DNA from: Lachnospiraceae bacterium UBA1066
GTDB taxonomy: Bacteria > Bacillota > Clostridia > Lachnospirales > Lachnospiraceae
Direction of reading: 5' to 3'
DNA: 25,921 nt
Assembly (NCBI GenBank): GCA_002316215.1
Contig: DCDB01000078.1
Coordinates: 1 to 25,921 of the forward strand
Within the stretch, counting starts at the first letter, position 1; each line of letters opens with the position of its first letter. Made by a program: the position numbers and the translations under genes. The notes under the pieces are model-generated. The model was not told the DNA's origin. It did not search any database and saw nothing but the letters and a program-made list of their open reading frames with translations. This document shows, piece by piece, positions 1 through 7,424 of the stretch.

Positions 1-27
1 TTCCTCCTTAAAAGTGTACAATTCATT

Positions 28-1302
28 TTAATATAAAACCTGTCCCGTTGCAATATCAAAGTTTATTTCTTCTGCAGTCTCCAATATTGTTTTTTCATCC
101 GTGGGTATAATCATACCCGCTGCAGCTTCATAAGCACTGCGGCGCTGATCCGACATTTTTCGTATATCATCCGCATTCAGCTTTCCCTTAAGAAGAGGCC
201 GGTTGGACGCTTCATGCTCAATTCTTTTCAGGATGGTCTCCGGTTTCGCCGTAAGAAGATAGATTTTGCCGAGACGGTGCATAACATCCGTGTTTTCCGA
301 GCGGAGAACCGTTCCTCCTCCGCAGGAAACGACACGTCTTCCCGATATTTTCATGCCTCTCAGCACCTCTGTCTCAAGATTTCGAAAATATTCCTCACCA
401 TAAAGACTGAATATTTCCCGGATCGGCATTCCGGCATGCTCTTCAATAACGCGATCCATCTCGAAGATGTCGGCATCCAGCATCCGGCCCAGACAGGAAG
501 CGACAGACGATTTTCCCGTACCCATAAAACCAATCAGAAATACCGTTGTATTCGCAATCCTTTCGTGTATTTCCGACATTTTTTTCTTTAAAATGTCCGC
601 CTCGATCTGCCCCGGAGCACTGCCCTCCCCGTCAATACAGCCGAACGTCATACAGGAGCCGAATGCCTCCCCTCCGAAACGCGTCATTATGCCCGTCTCT
701 CCCATGGATATAATGAAATACGGTACCGCCGACGTCTCTTTCATTTTATGGGAAGCTTTTAGCACATTGCATACATCTTCACTTTTTAAAGGCATATAAG
801 CAGCTTTTACGATATCCGCACCCAAAAGCTCCATGCCGGACAGTTGCCTTTCGATGGCGTCCGCTCCGGGCGTCCCGTTAAAATCATGGTGTGATAATAG
901 CGCTGCCTTCCCTCCTTCATGCACTTTTTTAAGCAGTTTTCCCGCAAAAGGAGAGCTGTATTCGATATCCACAAGATCAATCGCAGGACTTATAGCGGCA
1001 GCTTCGAGAATCTCCGCATATTTTTCCCGGCTGCCTTTGTATTTTCCTCCCTCCCGGGAGCTTCGAAGAGTAAAAAGAACCGGGCCCTGAAAGATGTCCC
1101 GGACATTTTTTACAAAGCTCATAAGGTTTGGAATATTCTCACAGTCCTTCAGCGCATCCGCCCGAATTTCAAGCAGATCGCACTTTCCTGAAGCTTTCTT
1201 CGCTTTCAAAAGAGCGCCTGCTTCATCGACGGCTTCAATCGGGACTGCAATCTTTGGAATTCCGCTGCCGATTTCCACGTTTCTTATCTTTAATGTTTTC
1301 AT
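28..1302 (-). CDS. aroD/aroK: Bifunctional type I 3-dehydroquinate dehydratase / shikimate kinase (AroD-AroK fusion)
   Basis: Predicted to catalyse two shikimate-pathway steps, dehydroquinate to dehydroshikimate and shikimate to shikimate-3-phosphate, in the cytoplasm. Residues about 1-245 are type I dehydroquinase: E45 in LLEIRAD, the H138-H139-D140 motif (H139 matches the catalytic His), the Schiff-base Lys K166 in DIVKAAYMP, R208, and the APGQ loop near 229-232. Residues about 252-424 are shikimate kinase: Walker A GFMGTGKS (258-265), D283, R307 in YFRNLE, the GGG motif (328-330) and lid Arg R368 in NRPLL. The first kinase acidic position is E281 rather than the usual Asp. The junction is short and Lys/Glu-rich, with no internal stop or restart evident. 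It is divergent from aroE, which supplies the step between its two activities. The ATG at 1302 has only a weak GGA ribosome site. The domain calls are firm; that both halves are active is inferred from intact residues. Confidence 0.93.
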   Translation of the reverse strand: MKTLKIRNVEIGSGIPKIAVPIEAVDEAGALLKAKKASGKCDLLEIRADALKDCENIPNLMSFVKNVRDIFQGPVLFTLRSSREGGKYKGSREKYAEILEAAAISPAIDLVDIEYSSPFAGKLLKKVHEGGKAALLSHHDFNGTPGADAIERQLSGMELLGADIVKAAYMPLKSEDVCNVLKASHKMKETSAVPYFIISMGETGIMTRFGGEAFGSCMTFGCIDGEGSAPGQIEADILKKKMSEIHERIANTTVFLIGFMGTGKSSVASCLGRMLDADIFEMDRVIEEHAGMPIREIFSLYGEEYFRNLETEVLRGMKISGRRVVSCGGGTVLRSENTDVMHRLGKIYLLTAKPETILKRIEHEASNRPLLKGKLNADDIRKMSDQRRSAYEAAAGMIIPTDEKTILETAEEINFDIATGQVLY

Positions 1303-1352
1303 TTTTCCATTCTCTATGCTAAAATATTAAGCTAAGCAAAGGTCAAACGCCA

Positions 1353-1378
1353 CCTGTACAAACTTATTATGGTACAGG
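1353..1378. promoter_or_regulatory. Palindrome in the aroDK/aroE divergent control region
   Basis: The 182-nt gap between the divergent aro genes contains a perfect 7-bp inverted repeat, CCTGTAC...GTACAGG, with a 12-nt spacer. The spacer holds a -10-like TATTAT on the plus strand (1365-1370) and an overlapping -10-like CATAAT on the minus strand (1366-1371). Neither has a good -35 box, so the promoters are tentative. The geometry suits an operator for a dimeric repressor controlling both genes, but the regulator is unknown. A weaker GACGC...GCGTC hairpin follows at 1413-1436 in the presumed aroE leader. Confidence 0.4.
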
Positions 1379-1484
1379 CATCAAAAGCCAAAAAACACAG
1401 CAAGGCACTTTAGACGCGAATTTTTCTTTCAGCGTCAAATGAAGCCCTTCCGAAAACACCGCTTAACCACGCTGGAGGCACCTA

Positions 1485-2345
1485 ATGCAAAACTACTATC
1501 TTCTTGGATCTCCCATCCGCCACAGCCTTTCGCCGGCTATGATGAATCTATCATTTTCTGAACTCGGTATCGATGCCGAATACGGGCTGATGGAAACGGA
1601 TATCGATCTTCTTCCTTCCGCCGTTCAAAAGCTGAAGGAAAACGGAGCTTCCGGCTGGAATCTTACGATGCCGGTCAAATCCGCCATGTGCAGCCTCTGC
1701 GATGAGCTCTCTCCTTCCGCACTTATTGGGCAGGTCGTCAATACCGTTGTAAACCGGCACGGAAAACTTTTCGGCTATACCACCGACGGCGCCGGCTTCC
1801 GGCGTGCCGCGTGCGATGCCGGCTTCTCCGTTCCCTGCCGGAAAATGGTTCTCCTGGGCACCGGAGGCGCAGCCTCGTCCATCCTGATCGAAAGCGCTCT
1901 TTCGGGAAGCGGTGAGATTTCCGTCTTCTGCAACCGGCCTTCTTCACGTACAAAAATCGAAGCTGTCGCAAAGCGTCTGTCAGATTACTCCAAAACAAAA
2001 ATCAAAACTTTCTTTTATAGTGAACCTCATGCTTTGGAAAATGAAATCCGGGAAAGTTCTCTTCTCGTCAATGCCACAAACATCGGTATGGCCGGCCGGC
2101 CGGAGGATTCCGGAACAGACTGCCTGATACCGGATATCCGCTGTCTGTCAGCTCAGCCCGATGTCTTTGATGCCATTTACAATCCCCGGAAAACACCTCT
2201 CCTGAATCTTGCAGAAAAGGCCGGCTGCCGGACGGCAAACGGCCTCATGATGCTTCTTTTTCAGGGTGCTGAAGCTTTCCGGCTCTGGACCGGTGAAGAA
2301 ATGCCGACGCCTCTTGTCCGGAAAAAGATCTTTCCGGACAGCTGA
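1485..2345 (+). CDS. aroE: Shikimate dehydrogenase (NADP+)
   Basis: Reduces 3-dehydroshikimate to shikimate, the step between the two activities of the divergent AroD-AroK fusion. At 286 aa it is the normal family length. The shikimate-binding SLSP motif is at 14-17, NLTMPVK with catalytic Lys65 at 59-65, N86, and the catalytic-site Asp101 in TTDGAG. The Rossmann dinucleotide loop GTGGA is at 125-129, and the VNATNIGM motif follows later. The ATG at 1485 is preceded by GGAGG at 1474-1478. It is one of two plus-strand protein genes in the window and converges with the shikimate-kinase paralogue, leaving only 4 nt between the two stops. Confidence 0.95.
   Translation: MQNYYLLGSPIRHSLSPAMMNLSFSELGIDAEYGLMETDIDLLPSAVQKLKENGASGWNLTMPVKSAMCSLCDELSPSALIGQVVNTVVNRHGKLFGYTTDGAGFRRAACDAGFSVPCRKMVLLGTGGAASSILIESALSGSGEISVFCNRPSSRTKIEAVAKRLSDYSKTKIKTFFYSEPHALENEIRESSLLVNATNIGMAGRPEDSGTDCLIPDIRCLSAQPDVFDAIYNPRKTPLLNLAEKAGCRTANGLMMLLFQGAEAFRLWTGEEMPTPLVRKKIFPDS
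2316..2339. terminator. Hairpin at the 3' end of aroE (possible convergent terminator)
   Basis: A perfect 9-bp inverted repeat GTCCGGAAA...TTTCCGGAC with a 6-nt loop lies inside the last codons of aroE. No T run follows directly, but a T-rich stretch begins about 25 nt downstream inside the convergent gene. It may act as a weak terminator or 3'-end stabiliser between the tail-to-tail genes. Confidence 0.35.
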
Positions 2346-2349
2346 AAGG

Positions 2350-2967
2350 TCACTCTTCGGGCTTTTCCTTTTTTTCGACCGCTGTCTTTGAAGTCTTTTT
2401 CGCTTTTTTTGTCTCAGGAGCTTTTACTTCCTGTTCGGCAGCATCCGAAGTTCCTGCTGCACCGGCATCCAGCTCTATGATTTCTTTCACAATATCCTCA
2501 ACGCTTTTTCCGTCTGTTTTAATTATCTGGTTTGCAGCTTTTTTATAAGCCGGCTCGCGTTCCTTAAGCATCCTGGCAACATGCTCCCCCAAGTCTCCGG
2601 TTTTCATCCAGGGATGGCGGTCGCTTTGCTCAAGTCTTTCAACAATTGTGGCCTGCTTTACCTTCAGGAAATAAACGGTTCCCAGTTCTTTAAGGTAAGC
2701 CTCATTCTGCGGCATGAGCACGAGGCCGCTGCCAAGGATAACGACAGAGCGCTTTGGCTGACCCGACAGCCCTGCAAGGACATACGTTTCCATAGCACGG
2801 TAATAAGGCTCGCCAAAACGTTCGTAGATCTCACCGGATGTCATTTTCATTTTTTCCGTTATCACTTTATCGATGTCAATCAGCGGCAGCTTCATTTCTT
2901 TAGACAGCAATTTCCCGGCTGCACTTTTTCCTGATCCCATAAAGCCTTCAATAATAATATGGTTCAT
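2350..2967 (-). CDS. Shikimate-kinase-like P-loop protein with Lys/Glu-rich tail
   Basis: A 205-aa shikimate kinase family member that lies outside the AroD-AroK fusion. Walker A GFMGSGKS is at 8-15, the D31-I-D33 motif matches the substrate/Mg region, and R57 in YYRAMET and an R-x-P-x-Y-like segment near 137-141 are kept. The conserved GGG shikimate loop is changed to G79-S80-G81 and its trailing Arg is Met, and the lid NRPLL is replaced by DRHPWM. Residues about 168-205 are a low-complexity Ala/Lys/Glu tail absent from ordinary shikimate kinases. GAGGAAC upstream of the ATG overlaps the yqeG-like stop, 9 nt away, so it is probably the last gene of the citrate synthase run. It could be a second shikimate kinase or a relative with another substrate. 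Confidence 0.8.
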   Translation of the reverse strand: MNHIIIEGFMGSGKSAAGKLLSKEMKLPLIDIDKVITEKMKMTSGEIYERFGEPYYRAMETYVLAGLSGQPKRSVVILGSGLVLMPQNEAYLKELGTVYFLKVKQATIVERLEQSDRHPWMKTGDLGEHVARMLKEREPAYKKAANQIIKTDGKSVEDIVKEIIELDAGAAGTSDAAEQEVKAPETKKAKKTSKTAVEKKEKPEE

Positions 2968-2976
2968 ATCCGTTCC

Positions 2977-3480
2977 TCACTTATCCGCAGTTTTTCTTTT
3001 ATAAAAATGAATAACAATTTTCTCCAGGTATCTCTTCAGGACGATTTGGAATTCCTCTTTTTTCGCAATCTGGCCTACGAGTATTGTCCGGATCCCGGCT
3101 CTGTTGGCGCCCCAGATATCCGTAAAAATCTGATCTCCGATAGAAATGGTACTTGCCGTATTGGTTCCCATAAGATGCATTGCCTTCCGATAAGCCTTTC
3201 TGGAAGGCTTATGCGCATTCTCAAGCGTGAATACATGAACTTCTCTGTTAAACATATCGACGCGCTGTTTTTTATTATTGGATACCAGACAGCATTTAAA
3301 ACCGATTTTCTTCAGCCTGCGGAATAATCCGACAGCTCTTTTATCCGCCGGCGCATCATGCGGAACCAGCGTATTATCGATATCAAAAATAATACCCCGG
3401 ATACCTTCCCTGTACAGTTGTTCAAAATCAATATCGTATGTACTTGCCGCCGTATCGTCCGGATATAGTTTTTCAAGCAT
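2977..3480 (-). CDS. YqeG-family HAD IIIA phosphatase
   Basis: A 167-aa HAD-superfamily hydrolase of the YqeG type, cytoplasmic, physiological substrate unknown. With the start chosen here, motif I FDIDNTLVP has D33 and D35, motif II is LVSNN (S67), the motif III Lys is K91 in KPSRKA, and motif IV is IGDQIFTDIWGANRAG with D116 and D121. A longer reading frame extends 17 codons upstream, but the ATG at 3480 gives the usual family N-terminus (MLEKLYPD). It also places the start 8 nt inside the end of the patatin gene, in a TATGCTTGA overlap typical of translational coupling. It is followed after 9 nt by the shikimate-kinase-like gene. Confidence 0.88.
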   Translation of the reverse strand: MLEKLYPDDTAASTYDIDFEQLYREGIRGIIFDIDNTLVPHDAPADKRAVGLFRRLKKIGFKCCLVSNNKKQRVDMFNREVHVFTLENAHKPSRKAYRKAMHLMGTNTASTISIGDQIFTDIWGANRAGIRTILVGQIAKKEEFQIVLKRYLEKIVIHFYKRKTADK

Positions 3481-4324
3481 ATAGGTATTCCTGCAGCTTC
3501 TCCAGATTTTTTTGCATGACATTGTAACCATGCTCGTAAAAGGCCGTCAAAGTATCGTAATTGTGCTCTGTCCTTTTCACCGGAGGAATTTCCGGACGGA
3601 TGACAAAAATTCTTCCCTCGTCTTCCCACTTTTCCACAGCTGCAAGAACTTCGTTGTATACCTTATAATGATTCAGTTCAGTCCTAAGAAGCTCCGGATA
3701 ATTTCTGAGCGTCATAGTATAGAGGCCCTTGGTCGTCTGCGGTTTTTTCTTTCTGTATCCTCTGTTGCGTGTCAGGACGAGTACATCCTTTCTACATCCG
3801 CGGCGCAAAGCACGCGCGATCGGTATGGCATCGGATATACCGCCGTCAACGTATTTTTCCCCATCAAGCGAAACCATGGGAGAAAACAGCGGTAGCGATG
3901 AAGATGCCCTGCAGACACACATCAGCCTTTTTCTGTCGCTGCGCTCATCTTTATATTCCGGCTTCCCCGTTGCAGCATTTGTGACAACAAGATCACATTC
4001 AATATCCGAGCTAAAATAAGCATCAAAATCAAAAGGATAGATTTCATTTGGGAATTTATCAAAAATCATATCCATGTCGAAAACAGAGTGCTGACGGACA
4101 ATAGACTGCAGATTGACATAACTGTATTCATTTTCCTTAGATGCCATACACTTCCTGGTTCTTCCGGCCTGATGCGCTATGTAATCCACAGCATTGCATG
4201 CTCCTGCGGAAACACCGCAGACATACGGTAAATATATTTTCTGCTCCATGAGGCAGTCGAGAACACCGGCAGTAAAAATTCCCCGCGACGCTCCTCCCTC
4301 AAGTATCAGTCCTGCTTTTTGCAT
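3473..4324 (-). CDS. Patatin-like phospholipase family protein
   Basis: A 283-aa predicted serine lipid acyl hydrolase of the bacterial patatin/RssA type. The oxyanion-hole motif GGASRG is at 10-15, the nucleophile elbow GVSAG has Ser39 at 37-41, and the DGG motif with catalytic Asp160 is at 160-162, giving the Ser-Asp dyad. There is no signal peptide or obvious membrane segment, so it is likely cytosolic or peripheral on the membrane. A GGAGG site precedes the ATG. Its first 19 nt overlap the end of the citrate synthase gene and its last 8 nt overlap the YqeG-like gene, so the three are probably co-translated. The lipid substrate cannot be deduced. Confidence 0.9.
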   Translation of the reverse strand: MQKAGLILEGGASRGIFTAGVLDCLMEQKIYLPYVCGVSAGACNAVDYIAHQAGRTRKCMASKENEYSYVNLQSIVRQHSVFDMDMIFDKFPNEIYPFDFDAYFSSDIECDLVVTNAATGKPEYKDERSDRKRLMCVCRASSSLPLFSPMVSLDGEKYVDGGISDAIPIARALRRGCRKDVLVLTRNRGYRKKKPQTTKGLYTMTLRNYPELLRTELNHYKVYNEVLAAVEKWEDEGRIFVIRPEIPPVKRTEHNYDTLTAFYEHGYNVMQKNLEKLQEYLYA

Positions 4325-5682
4325 CTTTCCTCCAAAGGTATATATTCATTTCTTGCCGAAACGCTTAGGTACGCCGGGCGGATGATCTTATCCATATTGA
4401 TCAGTTCTTCCATCCGGTGCGCACTCCATCCTGCAATTCTGGCGATTGCAAAAATAGGTGTATAAAGTTCTGTCGGCAGGCCCAGCATACCATACACCAG
4501 ACCCGAATAAAAATCTACATTCGCGGAAACACCCTTATATATCCTGCGCTCCTTTGATATCACTTCAGGCGCCAAACGTTCGACACGGCTATAAAGATCA
4601 TAGTCCGCCATCCGTCCTTTTTCAACCGCCAGCTTTCCGATAAACTCTCTGAAAATATTGGCTCTCGGATCGGAAATAGAATACACGGCATGACCGAAGC
4701 CGTAAATAAGCCCTTTTTTATCGAAGGCCTGCTTTGTCAGCAGTTTATGCAGGTAGTCCCTGATCTCATCGTCATCCTTCAGATCTTTGACATTTTTCCT
4801 AAGATCCTCGAACATATGGATAACCTTGATATTCGCACCGCCGTGCTTCGGTCCCTTAAGAGAGGCCAGCGAAGCTGCTACAGCAGAATACGTATCCGTC
4901 CCCGAAGACGTTACAACGTGCATCGTAAAGGAGGAGTTATTGCCTCCCCCGTGTTCCATATGAAGAACCAGAGCCAGATCCAGAACCCGCGCCTCCAACT
5001 CCGTGTACTGCATGTCAGGGCGAAGGAGCAGCAGGATATTCTCAGCTGTTGAAAGACTTTTCGACGGATTATGGATATACAGGCTGTTGCCGCAGATATA
5101 ATGATTATAGGACTGATATCCGTAAACTGCCATCATCGGAAATGTGGCTATCAGGTTGATGCACTGGCGAAGAACATTCGGGAGCGAAGTATCATCCGCA
5201 TTTTTATCATAAGAGTATAACGTCAGGACGGACTTCGCCAGGGTATTCATAATGTCACGGCTCGGTGCTTTCATAATAACATCGCGCACAAAATTCGTAG
5301 GCAGGCTTCTCTGCTGCACAAGAATATTTTTAAATGCCTCAAGCTGATCCTCCGTCGGCAGCGTCCCGAACAGGAGCAGATACGCCGTTTCTTCAAAACC
5401 GAACCTTTTTTCGGAAATGAACCCATGCGTCAAATCGCGTATATCGATTCCCCGGTAATAAAGCTGGCCGTCGCAGGCCGTTTTCTTTCCGTCGATAATA
5501 GTACTGGATACTATTTCGGAAATTTCTGTGAGCCCGGCAACAACGCCGTTTCCGTCAATATCCCTAAGGCCTCTTTTTACGTCTTTTTCCGTATACAGCT
5601 GAGGGTTTATCGTCGAATGCTCTACACAAATGCTGCTTAACGCCTCAAGTTCGGGAGTCACTTTCATATTGAATTTTCCCAT
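4306..5682 (-). CDS. gltA: Citrate synthase (citrate/2-methylcitrate synthase family)
   Basis: Condenses oxaloacetate and acetyl-CoA to citrate. In an anaerobe this usually feeds 2-oxoglutarate and glutamate synthesis. The 458-aa chain has H244 in EHGGGNNSSF, the catalytic H280 in GPKHGGAN, H331 in GFGHAVY, catalytic D390 in NVDFYSG, and R415 in FAIARIAGWSAH. The common GHRVY motif is GHAVY here (A332); I believe this is a feature of a clostridial subgroup rather than a defect. An N-terminal extension of about 45 residues precedes the core fold. AGGAGG sits just before the ATG. It lies 26 nt after the AI-2E-family gene and overlaps the patatin gene by 19 nt. No aconitase or isocitrate dehydrogenase is nearby, and a 2-methylcitrate synthase role cannot be excluded from sequence alone. 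Confidence 0.92.
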   Translation of the reverse strand: MGKFNMKVTPELEALSSICVEHSTINPQLYTEKDVKRGLRDIDGNGVVAGLTEISEIVSSTIIDGKKTACDGQLYYRGIDIRDLTHGFISEKRFGFEETAYLLLFGTLPTEDQLEAFKNILVQQRSLPTNFVRDVIMKAPSRDIMNTLAKSVLTLYSYDKNADDTSLPNVLRQCINLIATFPMMAVYGYQSYNHYICGNSLYIHNPSKSLSTAENILLLLRPDMQYTELEARVLDLALVLHMEHGGGNNSSFTMHVVTSSGTDTYSAVAASLASLKGPKHGGANIKVIHMFEDLRKNVKDLKDDDEIRDYLHKLLTKQAFDKKGLIYGFGHAVYSISDPRANIFREFIGKLAVEKGRMADYDLYSRVERLAPEVISKERRIYKGVSANVDFYSGLVYGMLGLPTELYTPIFAIARIAGWSAHRMEELINMDKIIRPAYLSVSARNEYIPLEERCKKQD

Positions 5683-5708
5683 ATTTACCTCCTTTATGCG
5701 GTGTGCTG

Positions 5709-6944
5709 TCAGCTGCTTTTATTTTCATGGATTGTTTTATCCTGCACCATGTTCTGCCGGTCGCCGAAAATCACTTTTCCCTCATCGTCAACGTTTATTA
5801 CCTTTTTTTTCATTTTTCTCTCGACTGCGTCCTTGACGAGATTATAGATCACAGATGTCAGCGGGATGAAAAAAAGCATGCCGCCGAAACCGAACAGGGC
5901 GCCGCCGACCGTAATCCCTATAAGGACATAGATAGACGGCATATTGATGGAGTTCCCCATAATCCGCGGATACATAAAGTTATCGTCAAAAGTCCTTATG
6001 ATAACATAAAGGATTAAAAAAGCCGCCATCCTCGCCGGACTAACTGTGAGAACAACAATTGCGCCGAATACACCCGCCATAATGGCCCCGAACATAGGGA
6101 TGAGGCAGCAGCAGGCGCAGACGATGGCAATCAGGAAGGAATATGGCATTCCTGCAATCGCCATAACCGTTCCGACTAAAAAACCGTTACAGACACATTC
6201 AAGACACTGCCCTGTAATAAAATGGTGAAAAGCTTCGTAACATATAGCTGCGACATGCCGGATCTGGTCGGCTGCCTTCTTTGGAAATGCGCTGTAGACA
6301 AGGCTCAGCGTCCTCTTTCTGTGCTTTTCTTTGGCCGCGCAGACGTAAATGGAAAAGGCTATCGCTATGATGACATTTGTCGCCTGCCCGATAATTTTCG
6401 TGGCTACGGTTAAAAAGTTATGGACGGCATTGCTCGATCCGGAAATAAAACCGCTCATCAGTTCATCCAGGACATCCGCCCACTTAATACTGCTGAAATC
6501 ATGATCCTCAATCCATGTCACGATCTGAGGATACTTCTTAAACTTTTGTTCAAGCCAGGAAAACCAGAGCGGCACATCAACCTTCAGCGTATCCCCGAGA
6601 TTCGAAACAGCCGATGAAAGCTTCGGAATGACATAAAACATAATGGTAAGAAAAAGCGCAATTCCTATAAGCAGGCTGATGATGATGGACAGCGGGCGTG
6701 ACATTTTTTTTGAGAACTTTGTATCCTTTGTCTTCCGGTTATTAAAAATGACGCGCTCAAAGAAACTCATCGGCACATTCAGGATAAAAGCCAGACAGCA
6801 GCCCAGAAAAAAAGGATACAGGATACCAATCACGAACGCTACGCCGTTTATAACGTTCGTGATATTCAGTGCAACGACGAGAACCAGTCCCGCGATAAAA
6901 ATTAAATCCCTTATTTTCCTGAAAGTTTCTTTATCCATCGACAT
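5709..6944 (-). CDS. AI-2E family transporter (TqsA/PerM-like membrane protein)
   Basis: A 411-aa polytopic membrane protein with the architecture of the AI-2E exporter family. Hydrophobic helices occur near residues 13-33 and 38-57 and again near 85-110. A soluble stretch of about 40-90 residues follows, including W-F-S-W and W-I-E-D-H motifs. A cluster of hydrophobic segments runs from about 165 to 385, and there is a charged basic tail. The family exports small molecules or ions (AI-2, Na+/H+ in characterised members), so the substrate here is unknown. Two in-frame ATGs at 6944 and 6938 are possible starts. Neither has a Shine-Dalgarno, and a consensus -10 ends only 6 nt before the first. 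It is the first gene of the run that continues into citrate synthase. Confidence 0.88.
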   Translation of the reverse strand: MSMDKETFRKIRDLIFIAGLVLVVALNITNVINGVAFVIGILYPFFLGCCLAFILNVPMSFFERVIFNNRKTKDTKFSKKMSRPLSIIISLLIGIALFLTIMFYVIPKLSSAVSNLGDTLKVDVPLWFSWLEQKFKKYPQIVTWIEDHDFSSIKWADVLDELMSGFISGSSNAVHNFLTVATKIIGQATNVIIAIAFSIYVCAAKEKHRKRTLSLVYSAFPKKAADQIRHVAAICYEAFHHFITGQCLECVCNGFLVGTVMAIAGMPYSFLIAIVCACCCLIPMFGAIMAGVFGAIVVLTVSPARMAAFLILYVIIRTFDDNFMYPRIMGNSINMPSIYVLIGITVGGALFGFGGMLFFIPLTSVIYNLVKDAVERKMKKKVINVDDEGKVIFGDRQNMVQDKTIHENKSS

Positions 6945-6950
6945 GCGTCA

Positions 6951-6959
6951 ATTATAACA
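6951..6959 (-). promoter_or_regulatory. Extended -10 promoter of the AI-2E-family/citrate synthase run
   Basis: On the minus strand TGTTATAAT forms a perfect extended -10 (TGn-TATAAT). No good -35 is seen at the expected distance. The predicted transcription start is at about 6944, which coincides with the first candidate ATG and implies a leaderless or nearly leaderless mRNA. Confidence 0.55.
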
Positions 6960-6964
6960 TCAAT

Positions 6965-6993
6965 TTGACTGGGATGCCAGAAAAGTGTATATT
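6965..6993 (+). promoter_or_regulatory. Promoter of the arsR-type regulator
   Basis: A -35 TTGACT at 6965-6970 and a -10 TATATT at 6988-6993 are separated by the ideal 17 nt. Transcription should begin near 7000, about 40 nt upstream of the ATG. Confidence 0.65.
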
Positions 6994-6999
6994 ATCGTT

Positions 7000-7019
7000 A
7001 TAGACAAATATGTTCATGT
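7000..7019. promoter_or_regulatory. Candidate ArsR/SmtB-type operator
   Basis: Read on the minus strand, the 20 bp contain ATGAACA-TA-TTTGTCTAT, an imperfect inverted repeat resembling the ATGAACA/TGTTCAT half-sites bound by SmtB/CzrA-type repressors. It directly overlaps the predicted start of the regulator transcript and is followed by a direct TGTTCAT repeat at 7018-7024. Autorepression is therefore the simplest reading. It is inferred from sequence only. Confidence 0.5.
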
Positions 7020-7039
7020 GTTCATCTAAGGGGTAAATC

Positions 7040-7333
7040 ATGAAAAATCGGCCAAAAGAGGCTTCTATCGAAAAACTTGCTGATCTGTATAAGATTTTCG
7101 GAGATGCAACGCGTATACGCATCATGTATGCGCTCATGCCCGGTGAAATGTGCGTTCAGGATATCGCAGACAGCCTGAACATGACACAGTCCGCCATCTC
7201 CCATCAGTTGCGGATCCTCAAAACCAGCTGTCTTGTTAAAAGCCGTCGGGAAGGCAAAGCCATTATTTACAGTCTCGCCGACACGCATGTCTCGACTATC
7301 CTCTCGCAGGGGCTCGATCATGTTGAAGAGTAA
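7040..7333 (+). CDS. ArsR/SmtB-family metalloregulator, probable zinc sensor
   Basis: A 97-aa winged-helix repressor. The recognition helix region is TQSAISHQLRIL (49-60), followed by the wing SRREGKAIIYSL. The C-terminal helix carries D81-x-H83-x10-H94-x2-E97, the same alpha-5 ligand set as SmtB (DxHx10HxxE), used by Zn(II)-responsive members. The alpha-3 site is represented only by EMCVQD with a single Cys (C38), not the paired Cys of As/Cd sensors. The last metal ligand is the final residue of the protein. AAGGGG precedes the ATG. It is divergent from the AI-2E-family gene, and the terminator follows immediately, so it is transcribed alone. No metal transporter is adjacent, so its targets beyond itself are unknown. 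Confidence 0.9.
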   Translation: MKNRPKEASIEKLADLYKIFGDATRIRIMYALMPGEMCVQDIADSLNMTQSAISHQLRILKTSCLVKSRREGKAIIYSLADTHVSTILSQGLDHVEE

Positions 7334-7366
7334 AAAAACGTCTGCCTTGCGGCAGCCGCTTTTTTA
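7332..7366. terminator. Bidirectional intrinsic terminator between arsR-type gene and liv operon
   Basis: CTGCC and GGCAG arms enclose a 4-nt loop (GCAA tetraloop on the minus strand) and are extended by CG pairs across a mismatch. They are flanked by an A7 run on one side and a T6 run on the other. It begins at the stop codon of the regulator and can serve both the plus-strand regulator and minus-strand transcripts leaving livF. Confidence 0.8.
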
Positions 7367-7424
7367 CTGTAATGAAATATCCCCTTCTGTAATCCCGGAT
7401 CTGTTTAACCAAAACTGCCAATTA

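Noticed and set aside
3312..3629. 105-codon minus-strand frame overlapping the patatin and YqeG-like genes
   Set aside because: Both genuine genes in that stretch have complete catalytic motifs. This frame has none and is a shadow.
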